Assembly: GCA_013397865.1 (NCBI GenBank)
Contig: VZTI01001721.1
Span: forward strand, 744,001-808,000
DNA length: 64,000 bases
Reading direction: 5' to 3'
From: Struthidea cinerea
Lineage: Eukaryota > Chordata > Aves > Passeriformes > Corcoracidae
Part shown: piece after piece, positions 13,018 to 24,000 of the stretch
Position numbering within the stretch: position 1 is the first letter of the stretch
Layout: each line of letters begins with the position of its first letter
Notes under the pieces: model-generated
Database searches by the model: none
What the model saw: the letters and a program-made list of their open reading frames with translations, nothing else
What the model was told of the DNA's origin: nothing
Position numbers and translations under genes: made by a program

Positions 13018-13049
13018 TTGGAGTCTTATGATAAAGAAAGTGAGAGTCA
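13018..13049 (+). repeat. Left arm of perfect 32-bp inverted repeat
   Basis: These 32 bases, starting ttggagtcttatg and ending agtgagagtca, are the exact reverse complement of 15989-16020. Identity stops at both ends of the arm (13017 and 13050 mismatch their partners). The arms are separated by 2,939 bp. I know no transposon family with this terminus and see no target duplication outside the arms. A templated inverted insertion is the simplest explanation (see findings). Confidence 0.9.
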
Positions 13050-14214
13050 GATGGACTAAGAACAGTCCAGCTGTTTCCCCAACAGGCTTTCCTGCTTGTC
13101 AAACGAGAGTACCTAATATGATGAGGGGTGAGCTGAGGACATTTTTGACTAGTGTGTTTTTCAATCCACACAGTGTTTGCATCAGAATTCCCACTTATTT
13201 ATCTATTTATTCCCACTTTTCAGAACACCTTGAAACTTCTGTTATTTTCTTCTCATTTAATGAAATGTTCTGCAGTACTGCATGTCCCTTTGTGTCCTGT
13301 CCTCTGATGAAACTACCATGCTGGCCATGGCAGATATTCTCAACAGATCATCAGTAACAGATTGCACTCTCCCAGGAGGAAATGCAATTGGGATGTGCCA
13401 TCACTGCACTTACATCAGTCTTTTTGTGATTCGTGCATGTGAATGGTTTTACAGGGCACATATAAACATTCATTTGAAGTCACCCATAACATGGCTGTTG
13501 TCCATTTTCTGGTGATCATGCTTATGGACAGTTGAAGATGGTTCCTTATTTGTTTGTGCATAACATTAACTTGTTTGATATTTTATAATAATAAGCTTGT
13601 TTGTAACAGCTTTGAATTTCATTCTTTTGTATGTTGCCGGTTAATTCAAGTTTCTGCCTGTTCTCTGATACACCTCTTAATTTTGTATCCTAAGATCAAA
13701 GGGAGCCTGAATATGGATACAATAAAAGTAATGCACAATTTTGTTATCTGAAAAAATTAGTGAAGTGACTGCATGGAGCTGTAGAGGCTAGAATCTTTAA
13801 TTTGATGAAGAAGGAAGGGCAATGCAAATATACCCCCCTCTCTTTCTATCCAGAGGCAATGAAAGCATGAGAATGCCAGGTAGGGCCCACATTCGTATTG
13901 TTGTGAACAATACAACTATAAACAATAAAACCTTTCTGTTGGGCCTGTATGCATCCTTTAAACATCCCTGCATCCTTGGCTGTGGCCCTGAGCAGGCAGT
14001 TCAAGGTTCTCATGGTACAAGTGACAGACAAATAGCCTGAAATATGCCATTTAGCTGTTTTGTTGTGAGATGTCTTGACTTGCTTAGACAGTATGTTTAA
14101 AAAAGTTAAAAAAAAAGTGAAAAATTTTAATCCTTCCCTCCAAATCAGTCCGCTGTAAATTGATTTGTCTAATGTCCCTCTATTAAGGCAAAATTTTCAA
14201 AAAAGGCGATCATT
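13050..14214. other. Unique non-coding sequence
   Basis: No gene or recognisable repeat is seen between the left arm of the inverted repeat and the split CR1. Short open frames at 13028-13515 and 13822-14040 lack domain signatures. Confidence 0.5.
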
Positions 14215-14890
14215 TATCATCAGTCCTGGCTAACTGGCGCGATCCCAGGTGACAGAAAATTAGCAAATGTAACACTCATCTACAAGAAAAGCTGGAATGA
14301 AGATCCAGGGCACTGTCAGTCTGACCTTAGTGCCAAGGAAGATCACCGAGCAAATTGTCTTGAGTGTAGTCACATGGCACGTACAGGACAAGGGGATTGG
14401 GACCAGTCAGCCTGGGTTCATGAAAGGCAGGTCCTACTTGACAAACCTGATGTGCTTCTATGATGAGTGAAGAGAGGCTGTGGGTGTTGTTCGCCTGGAC
14501 TTTAGGAAAGTGTTTGACATCATCTTCCAGAGCATTCTCCTGGAGAAAATGGCTGCCCATGGCTTGGAAAGGTGCACTGTTTGCTGGGTAAAACACTGGC
14601 TGGATGTCTGGGTCCAGAGGGTGGTGGTGAATGGAGGTAATATCCACTTGAATTTCGCTGGGAATGTGAATCTGCTGGAGGGTCAGAGGGGTCTGGATGG
14701 GCTGGATCAATGGGCCAAGTCCAATTGTAAGAGGTTCAACAAGATTAAGGGCTGTGTCCAGCACTTGGGTCACAGCAACCCCAGGCAGGCTGGGGATAGA
14801 GTGGCTGAAAAGCTGCCCAGAGGAAAAGGACCTCGGGGTGGTGCAACAGCAGCTGAACATGATCCAGCTGTGCCGAGGTGGCAAAGACGG
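14215..14890 (+). mobile_element. CR1 LINE, 5' part of a copy split by an LTR
   Basis: The copy opens in the reverse-transcriptase coding region. It passes through the stretch 'gggttcatgaaaggcagg' (near 14415) and the region coding a degenerate 'xDFRKVFD' motif near 14498-14520, corresponding to the conserved DFSKAFD-type RT block. The stretch coding 'WVKHWLDVWVQRVVVNG' follows (about 14585-14640). Near 14636-14680 it jumps to the segment coding 'GLDGLDQWAKSNCKRFNK', so a piece of the RT (including the part that would hold the catalytic YADD-type motif) has been deleted. The 186-codon open frame at 14480-15040 is a remnant of this pseudo-ORF and runs on into the inserted LTR; it is not a gene. 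The element resumes at 15514. Confidence 0.9.
14886..14890. repeat. Left 5-bp target-site duplication (gacgg)
   Basis: GACGG immediately precedes the LTR start (TGTGCTGG, 14891) and is repeated exactly at 15514-15518 directly after the LTR terminus (AAGACA). Removing the LTR and one copy restores CR1 sequence (…aagacggccaatgcc…), so the boundaries are well supported. Confidence 0.88.
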
Positions 14891-15513
14891 TGTGCTGGTT
14901 TGGACAAATTTGGAGGAAAATATCCTCTGATAGAAGGCAGGTTACAAACCCCTCCAGGTTTGGGAAAAAAGAAATTTTCCTCAGAAGAAAGTGAAAGAGA
15001 TAAAAACTATTTATTTAACAAACACACAGGAAAAGAATAATAATGCTAAATAAGGAAATCTCTTGCTATAGAGAGAAACCTGGGAAGATTTCAGAGTCCT
15101 TCAGTAGGTGTGGTCTCTTCTCCTCCTCGGAGCTGGGTCTGCAAGGGCCCAACCCCCTAGGCCTTGGGGAAAAATTCTCCCGATGTGTTCAGATGTTGTT
15201 GAAATAGACCAGAAGAGAAGAAGAAAAACCAAAGTCCCAGGAAAACAAAGTTCAACTCTCCATCTCCCACTGGAAAAAAAAGAAGAGCCGAAAAGCTGGC
15301 TGAAAAGCACCAAGGGTGTTTCCACCCCCTCCCCCGCCTCTTTCTGCCACAGAAGCAGACGAGTGTGTGTCGGTGTCCTTGAAACCACTGCTCTGAAAAG
15401 GTTGTTCAGTCTTTTTCTCTCTCTCTGCTCAGGCTCAGTTTAAAGGCACAAAGTTAATTTCTGGGCAATAGAGCAGTGATATGGGATACACATCATAAAG
15501 TCACCCCAAGACA
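14891..15513 (-). mobile_element. Solo ERV LTR, ERVL-like, nested in CR1
   Basis: The 623-bp element begins TGTGCTGG and ends AAGACA on the plus strand, obeying the TG…CA rule, and is flanked by an exact 5-bp duplication (gacgg). Five-base duplications are usual for ERVL-class (class III) elements. Orientation is inferred as minus: the minus strand carries a TTTAAA promoter-like motif near 15441, and an AATAAA signal complementary to 15010-15015 lies about 120 bp before the 3' end. No internal retroviral sequence is present, so this is a solo LTR left by recombination between two LTRs. Stretches such as 15108-15443 that stay open are LTR sequence, not genes. Confidence 0.85.
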
Positions 15514-15958
15514 GACGGCCAATGCCATCCTGGCCTGTGTCAGCAATAGCGTGGCCAGCAGGACCAGGCAGTGGTCATTCCTCTGTGCGCAGCACCGGTG
15601 AGGCCACACCTCAAGAACTGTGTTCAGTTCCGGGCCCTGCACTACAAAAAAGACATTGAAGTGCTGGAGCTTGTCCAGAGAAGGAAAACAGTGCTGGTGA
15701 AGGGTCTGAAGCACAAGTCTTATGAGGAGTGGTTGAGGGAGCTGGGATTGTTTAGTCTGGAGAAAAGGAGGCTCAGGAGAGACCTATCATTATCTACAAC
15801 TGCCTGAAAGGAGGTTGTAGCCAGGAGGGGATTCCTGGTAACAAGTGATAGGATGGGAAGAAATGATGTCAAGTCATGCCAGGGAAGGTTTAGACAGGGT
15901 ATTAGGTTATTAACCAAAATGGTTGTCAAACATTGGAACAAGTTGTCCAGGGATGTGA
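15514..15958 (+). mobile_element. CR1 LINE, 3' part of the split copy, 3' end lost
   Basis: CR1 resumes at the right-hand gacgg (15514-15518). It runs through recognisable ORF2-end and 3' UTR landmarks: 'gccagcaggaccaggcagtg' (about 15553), 'aagacattgaagtgctggag' (about 15649), 'gtttagtctggagaaaagga' (about 15750) and 'cattggaacaagttgtcca' (about 15931). It stops near 15958, before the final about 150 bp, and lacks the ATTCTATG terminus. A 3'-truncated CR1 cannot arise by ordinary 5' truncation during retroposition, so the end was removed later. The break is 30 bp from the right arm of the 32-bp inverted repeat. Confidence 0.9.
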
Positions 15959-15988
15959 AGGCTGAGCAAGGTTCTTATGTAGCTTCCG

Positions 15989-16020
15989 TGACTCTCACTT
16001 TCTTTATCATAAGACTCCAA
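15989..16020 (-). repeat. Right arm of perfect 32-bp inverted repeat
   Basis: Exact reverse complement of 13018-13049 over all 32 bases. The arm lies just past the broken 3' end of the CR1. The flanks do not match beyond the arm, apart from a shared gttctta at 15971-15977 (complement of 13058-13064), which may hint that the similarity originally extended further with an indel. Confidence 0.9.
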
Positions 16021-17102
16021 TTCGCAGCTTAGAGTGCAAATTTATATAAATATTAAGATGCCTAAGACTTCTTTTTATGCCAACATCTAATTGATTTATT
16101 TCACTTTGTTTTTTTTGAAGCTCATCATGTGGAAAATAATTGCAGATTGAAGTGAAGTAAACTACAATTTGTGCCAAAGAGAGTAGAAAACCAAGCAATG
16201 CTGATAATCCTGGCCAGGCCAGAATAGCCTTTGGCACTTGATGGTTGAGTTTAATTCAGCAAACCCATTATTCAACTTTCATTAACCCACAATGAAAACA
16301 GAGATTTGCAGGGGCCATTGCCATTTTTCTATTACTTTATTAAATTGATAGGTTCTGGTGAATGAGAAGTGCCTGGTATTTTTGCTGTTGCATTTGTTGC
16401 ACTACTTCTGGTGCAATGTAGTTGTACCAAATGCTATCAAGAGCTATTGTGACTCTAAGACAAATGACTTCTTTAATTTCCTATTTGCTCCTGTACTTGC
16501 ATATGAAGTCTCTTGTGTTCTGCTCCCTACAGCTGTTGAGAACTAAGATCAAATGAGAGCAGTTGGAAGTGCTCGGAGCAATCTGGAAGAAGCAGGAGAA
16601 GATCCTGGAGGTCAGTAGGGGTTTTCTAAGCTTTGTTGAACCTCTCCTTCTTTCTATCCTATCAGCATTCCTTTCTCCTCTAATCTAAAAGTCAAAGCAC
16701 TGAGAGTAAAGGCTCTGAAGGCAAGTATGGCCTAATACCACAAACACAAATGTTTATTGCCATTTGAAATCCTGTCAGGTAACAGAGCTTTAAATTTTAT
16801 TCTTGAAAAGAATGGGGACCTGTTTTACTACTCAAGACTAAACAGGAGTTCAGGTACACTCCTGAGAGAGCTCTCCTTTCCCCAACTGAGTCCAACTCAG
16901 ACTTCTTCGGTTGGAGATCCCAGGTGGGATCACAGCTCACAGGTGGAGTTCCTTAGAGTGATCTCTCACATTAGAAGTCCCATCCTGGATATTCATTGTC
17001 TTCCTGATTCTTTCTTTATTTCTTTGAACAGGTAATTTCAAACCACTGTGCCTTACCAATGTCTGGTTTTACAAAAATGTGGGTTTTATGACATGCCTTC
17101 AC
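16021..17102. other. Unique non-coding sequence
   Basis: No gene or repeat is recognised. Short open frames on both strands have no family signature. Confidence 0.5.
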
Positions 17103-17247
17103 AAAAAAAAAAAAAAAAAAAAANNNNNNNNNNNNNNNNNNNNNNNNNNNNNNNNNNNNNNNNNNNNAAAAGGAAAAGGAAAAGAAAAAGAAAAAGAAAA
17201 AGAAAAAGAAAAAGAAAAAGAAAAAGAAAAAGAAAAAGAAAAAAAAG
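17103..17247. repeat. Poly-A, assembly gap, then (AAAAAG)n purine tract
   Basis: A run of 21 A (17103-17123), 44 N (17124-17167) and a hexanucleotide-like A/G repeat up to about 17247 form one purine-only low-complexity tract. The Lys/Arg-rich and Phe/Leu-rich frames across it are artefacts. The true repeat length is unknown because of the gap. Confidence 0.92.
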
Positions 17248-20121
17248 GTAATGTTTCCTAAGATGCTTATAACTGAATGCATACAACAGGTATGCTTTAA
17301 TTTCTCCACAACAGCATGCTAACTTGCCAGGCAATGCTGATGGAGTAATTCTTCTTCTTGGGTGGTTCAAGTTCAAAACTGACTTTAAGTTTTATAGTAC
17401 CACATGAGGCATGCAGTAATCATACCAATATGCACTGTCTGGACTGTATTATTCCTTGATTGCTGTATTTTTGCTTTATGCCTGGGAAATCAACAGATCA
17501 GAATTTGTTTCAAAGTTCTAACCCATCCTGAAATGTTTCTTTATATTGTTTTTAATTTTGTAGGTAATGAAATCTTTGGTCTTACTACTGAGAACACTTT
17601 TGTTATGCAAAATATTTAATTTTTATTCTTAGTTCTTGCAAGGACTAGTAATATTCAAATAGCATGCAATAGCAGCAGCAGTCATCTGGGAGTAGAAACC
17701 TCAAAATGGCACTTGGGAAAAAGATCCCAAAATTAAATATAGATTGATAACTTATTTTTTGAGCATTGATTGTGTCTGAAGGAACAAGGTGATGCTTTCA
17801 AATTTAATTGAAGCTCTGAGATACCCAATCTGAGAATAGATAAATTAGATTTTTAATTATATTATGCTAGTATTCTATTGTCTATTGAAATCAGTACTTT
17901 TATGAGTTTAATGTGGATTTAATGAAGAAGAGGCTGCTGGAATTCACATTATGTATTCACCATGTGAGGTATGCCTATACAGCCCTGTAGATGAGCAGTC
18001 ATCTCCAGAGAGACCTGGATGGAGGCAGGAACATACTGCACTGCCTACAGACAATGCCAAATAAGATGAAGCAGTTTTGGAGAATGTTGTGGTGTGCCTG
18101 GAGAGGGGCAGAGAGTAGGAAAAACAGCAAAACCACCTGGGAGAGATTATAAGAAGGGGAAAACTGCTTGTTTAGCTTGGAGGTCTGTCTAGATGTGAAT
18201 CTCATTTTATTTTAAAGATATGATTTCAGATGTTGATTTTGTGCTGAGGGCTTGGTTGAAAGTGCTATTCATAAAAGTGGGAGATTGTTATTGCCCGAAG
18301 AATGGCTGTTACAGAGCAACAAACTTTTACACAAAAGCTTAGGTGAGGAGGAACTCAGGCAAACCATATCGTGAAAAGATCAGAAAGATATTTGAAAAGG
18401 AAGTTTCTCACCTGAAGAAGGGTCTAAAAACCTGTACAAAGATAAGAGAGGCAGGCATTATTAACATCTTGTTCAGATATTTGTCTCTGAAGGCTGCAAG
18501 AGTGCATTTGGAACTGTTAAATTTGGGGGGGGACCATTACAAGGCAGAATGGTGAACTGTTGAGTTTCTTCTATAGTCTTCTCGTTAACTTTTGAGTTAT
18601 TTTCCCCTAATACAGTCTAACAGAATTGAAAGGTGTTTGGCTGAAAATTGAAAATGATAAATCTCTCTCTCCACTTCCCCCGATGTTTTTGGTAAAAATC
18701 TATTTATATAAAAATCTGAAATGAATTCAGGATTTGCTGATGCCAGCTTCCATGTTTAGTGCTGAGCTAAAACTCTATAGGCTAAATGTTATAAATTCTC
18801 AAGGTGTAGAGAAGCAATTGTTAACCCGTGGAAAAATTTCTCTAGAGGAAGTTCTATGTCATGAATACCTTTTAGGAGCCTTTACATTGCAGTATATAGT
18901 ATATATACTATATATAGTATATATAAAAACTGGCAGAAATAAGATGGAGTAAAGTAGTTCCTTCTGTGAGCTATGTCAATCTCACCCCAAGGGTTTCAAG
19001 ACTACTTGTGGTAATTCTCTTGGCTTTAAAAGTTTGCTAGTAGCTACTTTCCTGCAAAATCGTATCACCTGCTGCAGGAGTCTCCAAGGATGAATTTCTG
19101 CAGAAATTGCATCTGAACATGAATTATTTCTTTCACTTTGCTGTAGAGCATCTCCCCATAGGCTCCAACTGCTATTACATTTTTATTTGCAGTACAAATG
19201 AGACAAAGTCTTTGTACAAAGAACCTCATAAAGCATAGCAAAAAGAGAAAGAATCCTGGTTCTTTATCCTGAAAGATCCTGGGAGCACCTCCAAAGAGAC
19301 TGAATTCCAAAGATGGGGCTTTCCACTCATGCATTGCACCTTATAATTTTCAGAACAACCAAACCAAGCCTTTATGTTGATCTGCTTACTTTCTTCAGGT
19401 GATATGTCACTGAAACAGTCCAGTTGTTGCTAACATTTTGCAGTATCTCTTCTGGGCACTTGACATCTGTTTTGGCCTACAAAATGTCTGCTCATTTCCT
19501 AAAATGAAATACATCTATCAGACTCTTTTGGGTACGGTAACATTAATATTACAGAGGCAAGCCTTTTGAAGCAGAAAAACAAACAAGCAAACAAACATCA
19601 CCCCTCCCCCCAGCAAACCCCCATGAATTAAGACAGTTTGTTCAGCCTTAATTTGCCTCTTGTGCATATGCACAAAATAATCTTAATTGTCTGAGCTCCC
19701 AAACAGGAAGCCCCATCCTGATTCCACAGCAGCTTTCAGCTCTCTTCTGACTAAGTACTGGAGAGGAAGCACAGGGCAGTTGTATTATCACTAGAAAATC
19801 TAGTGGCTATTGCAAATTACAGTATTATCAACACCAGAAGAATAAACCAGTGATAATCATGAGAGACAGCACAGAGGGCAAATACAAACCTCACAATCAT
19901 AGCAGCTTGTGCTCACAGTTATGTCCAACCCGAGCCTTTGCTTTTTGGGGAGCGCTGGCTTTGAGCCTGTCTTGGAGCTCCCTCTGGTGCTTCACTTCTC
20001 TAGTGCAACGAAGAATTAATGGCAGATGTCCACAAGAAATGGCTGCTCTGGAATGAGTCTCAGTAAACAGAGGTAATTACAACACAAAGTCTTTGCATCC
20101 TCAGATTTAAATGATTATACC
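17248..20121. other. Unique AT-rich non-coding sequence
   Basis: No gene or transposon is recognised. An alternating TA/ATA tract with internal palindromes lies at 18891-18927 and is listed separately. Confidence 0.5.
18891..18927. repeat. Palindromic AT-rich tract
   Basis: The stretch agtatatagtatatatactatatatagtat is built from overlapping inverted repeats of TATAGTA/TACTATA and could form a small hairpin or cruciform. It is probably a degenerate microsatellite. Confidence 0.75.
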
Positions 20122-20371
20122 TGAAGGAGGGTCGATTTTAGATTAGATACACAGAAGAAGTTTTTACAATGAGTCTGGTGTAACCCTGGAACAGGTTGCC
20201 CAGAGAGGTGGTGGATGTCCCACCCTGGAAATGTTCAAGGTTATGTTGGATGGCGCTCTGAGCAACATGATCTAGTTGAAGATGCAACTGCTCATTGCAG
20301 GGCTAAATGGCATTTTAAGGTTCCTTCCAACACAAGCCATTCTAAGCTTCCGTGATTCTGTGATTCTATGA
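20122..20371 (+). mobile_element. CR1 LINE 3' end, plus strand
   Basis: About 250 bp of CR1 3' UTR are recognisable by 'ccctggaacaggttgcccag' (about 20186), 'aggtggtggatgtccca', 'ctggaaatgttcaaggtt' (about 20225), 'aaggttccttccaac' and the terminal 'gtgattctgtgattctatga' ending near 20371. This older-style CR1 tail (aggttccttccaac) differs from that of the next copy, so the two are separate insertions of different subfamilies. Confidence 0.92.
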
Positions 20372-20559
20372 CTTCTTACATTAAAAAGCATTAAAATAAA
20401 TAAATAAAAAAAAAGTATATTTGCATTTGCTTAACAACCGTCTGTTATTTTCAGGTAAAAAACTGAAACATTTTAATCTCAAATTGTAGTGTTAGAAACT
20501 GAAGCTGTAATAAACCATTATCTCACAATTATGATACTGGAGACATGCGTTCATCTTTT
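20372..20559. other. Short spacer between two CR1 copies
   Basis: The spacer is A-rich (aaataaataaataaaaaaaaagt near 20394-20417) and has no recognised feature. Confidence 0.5.
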
Positions 20560-21067
20560 CAGCTATGTTCAGTTTTGGGCCCCTCAAGACAAGAAGGACT
20601 TTGAGGTGCTGGAGTGTATTCAGAGAAGGGCAATGGAGCTGGTGAAGAGTCTGGAGCACAACTCTCATGAGGAGAGGCTGAGGGAGCCTGAGTGGTTTAG
20701 CCTGGAGGAAGGGAGTCTCAGGGAGGACCTTATTGCTCTCTACAACTGCCTGAAAGGAGGCTGTAGCAATGTGGGAGCTGGTCTCTTTTCCCAAGTAACA
20801 AGTGTTAGGAGAAGAGGAAATGGCCTCAGGTTGTGCCAGGGGAGCTTTAGATTGGATATTAGGAAATACTTCTCTATGGAAAGGGTGGTCAAGTATTGGA
20901 GCAGGCTGCCCTGTGAGGTGATTGAGTCACTCTCCTGGGAGGTATTTAAAAGAAGTGTAGATGTGGCACTTAGGGACATGCTTTAGTGGTGGACTCAGCA
21001 GTACTGGATTAACAGTTTGACCCAATGATCTCAGAGATCTTTTCCAACCTAAAGGATTCTATGATTA
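20560..21067 (+). mobile_element. CR1 LINE, 5'-truncated, plus strand
   Basis: About 500 bp cover the end of ORF2 and the whole 3' UTR. Landmarks are 'gttcagttttgggcccctca' (about 20568), 'gaggtgctggagtgtattca', 'tacaactgcctgaaaggagg' (about 20739), 'tttagattggatattagga' (about 20845), 'gatgtggcacttagggacat' (about 20958) and the terminus 'cttttccaacctaaaggattctatgatta'. The 165-codon open frame at 20489-20986 is mostly this CR1 sequence read through. The 3' end is intact, in contrast to the copy at 15.9 kb. Confidence 0.95.
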
Positions 21068-24000
21068 ATGTAAGAAATATTTAAAATAAATTACTGGAGT
21101 TGCTTTGCTCTAATTTCATGGTTTCTTCTCTTTGTACTCTTTTTGGACTTCGTTGATTTCACAAAACTGCTGAACACTAAAAGGATCTTTTTGATATTAA
21201 TGGCTATGGAGTGAGTGCAAAACTGTCTTCTGTAAGTAGAATGCATTGTAGAAAGTTCAAGTGGACTAACAAAGATATTTCTTACTGCACTAATCTGAGC
21301 TCAATCAGTCTCCAGTTGGTGATTAAGAGGCCTTTTATTTCTCTTCATGAAGCATAATTTTCATTCAATCAATGTTGCAAATCATTTGGCCTCATTGACA
21401 GACAAGACAGGTTCTATGAACACTGCAACAGCTTGCTTACTCTTTGCTTTTTGTCTTTTTGAAACTATTTCTCCAGTGTGATGTTAAACAAATAGAAATA
21501 ATTCGCAATAATTACAGCCAAATATGCTTCCATTTGATGGATGAAAAGATAATTTTTCTGCTTCTTATGGGACACATTATGCTGGTATCTGTTGATGCAA
21601 ATCAATGGGATCATGTATTGTGAACTCATATTTGGAGCAAATCTAATTTGTACATATTTGTTGGTTTTTTTTGTTTGTTTGTTTGTTTTGGCAGCATTAA
21701 AACATAAAGTATCTGTTGGTTTAGATGTTGGCTACACATGTTAGTGATAGTTGGAAAACTGAAAACCTCTTGCCAAGGTAAATAGTTTTCATCAAAGTGA
21801 ATTGCTATCCAAGAATCTGAACCAGCAAATTCTTTCTGCTAACATTCTAGAATTCTTGGGGAAGAACAGTGAAACCTGCATGCAGAAGGAAATAAAAGAA
21901 AAAGAAAAAAAAGTGAGAATGATGCTTTTGGCAATTCAGCTTGCATTTTATTATTCTCTTGTCAGCTTGAACCTGTAGGTATTTCTGTCAGTGTGCCAGT
22001 TTGGGCACCCCATTCAGCCTGTCAAGTCCTCTGGACTTCAACAACAGCTTTCAGAGTGCCAACCATATGTTTGGATCCCACCTGCAAAACTTCAGTTAAA
22101 TGAGCAATGGTCTCTAGAGAAAGAACTGTCTACAACATGATTTATTGTGAATACTAAGCCAAATGCAGTGTAACTCTATTGTATTTGCAATGAAATCTTA
22201 TTCTATAATATTAAGTATACAGGAGAAAGTCTTGCTGTAAGTCACATTATTATTGAGGAAATAATACATTTTTGATAACATTGAATTTTAACAAAGTACC
22301 CATATAAAATCTTTCCTATTTGGCATGTGCCAAACCAGTGTACTGAATTTATCACAAGAGACAGGGTAACTTCTGTGTCCTGCCTCCCATGCTCATTCTA
22401 CTCTATCAGAATGGCTGTGAGAAGGACAAAACCCTTTGTCTTTGCAGTCATTTTGCCTGGTCTTCACTGCTGAGACATAAATCTGCTTATCCCCTCAGAG
22501 AGGCTTGTAGCTGGCTGAGCAGACAATATAAAATCTTTCATCAGAGCCACAACAGGACGTTTACTTGTAGGCTTCAGCTGCTGGTTGGAAGTAGGCTTCT
22601 GTTTTTCTGTCTTGCCAGCTGAACAGGGAAGTCACAGATGAGCAGAGGTGTTAAAAAGAACCCAGACAAAATGAAATCCCCCAAACCCCTAAACCCTCAT
22701 CTGAAACAGTTCCTACTAGAGAGGAAACAGAGTTCCTACCAGAGAGAAGAAAAAGTAGCATGCCTTGAAATGAAGGCTGGCAGAAATCTTGAACTCTGCT
22801 GCTAGAGCTGGAGGGGGTACAAGCCTGCTCTGGGAGGGAGGTAGGGAAGTTGGGGTTGAGGCTGAAGTTGGATGTTTCTGAGGAGTCTTAGCTTGGACTT
22901 GAGAAGTAAATGTTTTGCTCCTGTTAGAATAGCAGTTTCATCCTGTAAGGTGCACAACACAGATGCAGTATTTGAGAATGATCAGATTGCAAATCCATCC
23001 ATGAACTGGCCAGTCATTTTCTTTATAGGCAGGATTTTTTGCTTGTAACTTCCTTAACAGATTTCTGTTTCACAGTTAGGTTTTGAAGTTGCTACAATAA
23101 AAGATGCTAATTAAGGCAAGTCCGACTTGCAGTGACTTTTCATGCTGACCTTTGAATTATATTCAGTAAAGTTATATTTGTGAAATATTTTTCTTGTATC
23201 TTAGGTCTTATGCTGACCACGGGCAAACAAAAATTGTCCTGTTGTTGGTTCTGAACTGCTGTTTCAGATTTTGTGTATCTGTAAAGCAAATGTGAAACAT
23301 GATAAAGTTCATTGTGGGGAGTTTTAAGAAAATAATCGAATAGTGCTCCCATTTGATGCCTACTGTATTCCTTCCTGGCTGTTAAATGTTTCTGGTTCAA
23401 GTTCTTTTGAAAAGAAAGTCATCTGTCTTTAGCAGATGTGGCTGAAGAGTTAGAGTTATAATTGAAATTGGACTGGCTTTACCGGACATGGTGGCAAAAA
23501 AGTAGTTGTATCTCAAGAAATTAATGGCATAATCTGTCACAGAATATGCTATCTTGTCTTGCAACTTTTCAAGATTGTTCTGCTAAAGCTTGTCCTCCTT
23601 CCTATTACCTGTAAGATTTCCCATTTTCTTTTCACACCTTGGGGAGAAGTCATCATATTTGGTGTATGACTCCTCTGTCCTATTTCAGATCTTTCTTTTA
23701 GAGTAAGATGAACATGCTGGTGCTTCCAAATGCTAAGAGCCCTTGGACTTTGTTGAAAGTTACATTAAATAATACGAATTTTTCTGTAATGTACAAATTA
23801 GCAATACGAATACATACCCAAACACTTTTTAGGGCTTACTAAATTCAACTTCATCTGAAATTTTTATCTGGAAAAATATTTTATTTTAGGCTCAATATCA
23901 ATATTTCAGTCATATGTCTTCATCTGATCCTTATTTCTCTTAGGTAGTTTGCATTTTTAAATAGTGGAATGCAGTTTGTATAGTGACATTTGTCTAAGAA

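Noticed and set aside
14480..15040. 186-codon open frame (+) as a gene
   Set aside because: It is CR1 ORF2 remnant running into an inserted LTR, with an internal deletion of the RT region.
13018..16020. 3-kb DNA transposon with 32-bp terminal inverted repeats
   Set aside because: No target duplication, no transposase, and the interior is ordinary sequence plus an old CR1 and an LTR; kept only as an alternative to a templated rearrangement.
18891..18927. AT palindrome as an origin or regulatory hairpin
   Set aside because: It fits a degenerate TA microsatellite, and nothing nearby supports a function.
20489..20986. 165-codon open frame (+) as a gene
   Set aside because: Nearly all of it is CR1 ORF2-end and 3' UTR sequence read through; the same stretch recurs in other CR1 copies in the window.
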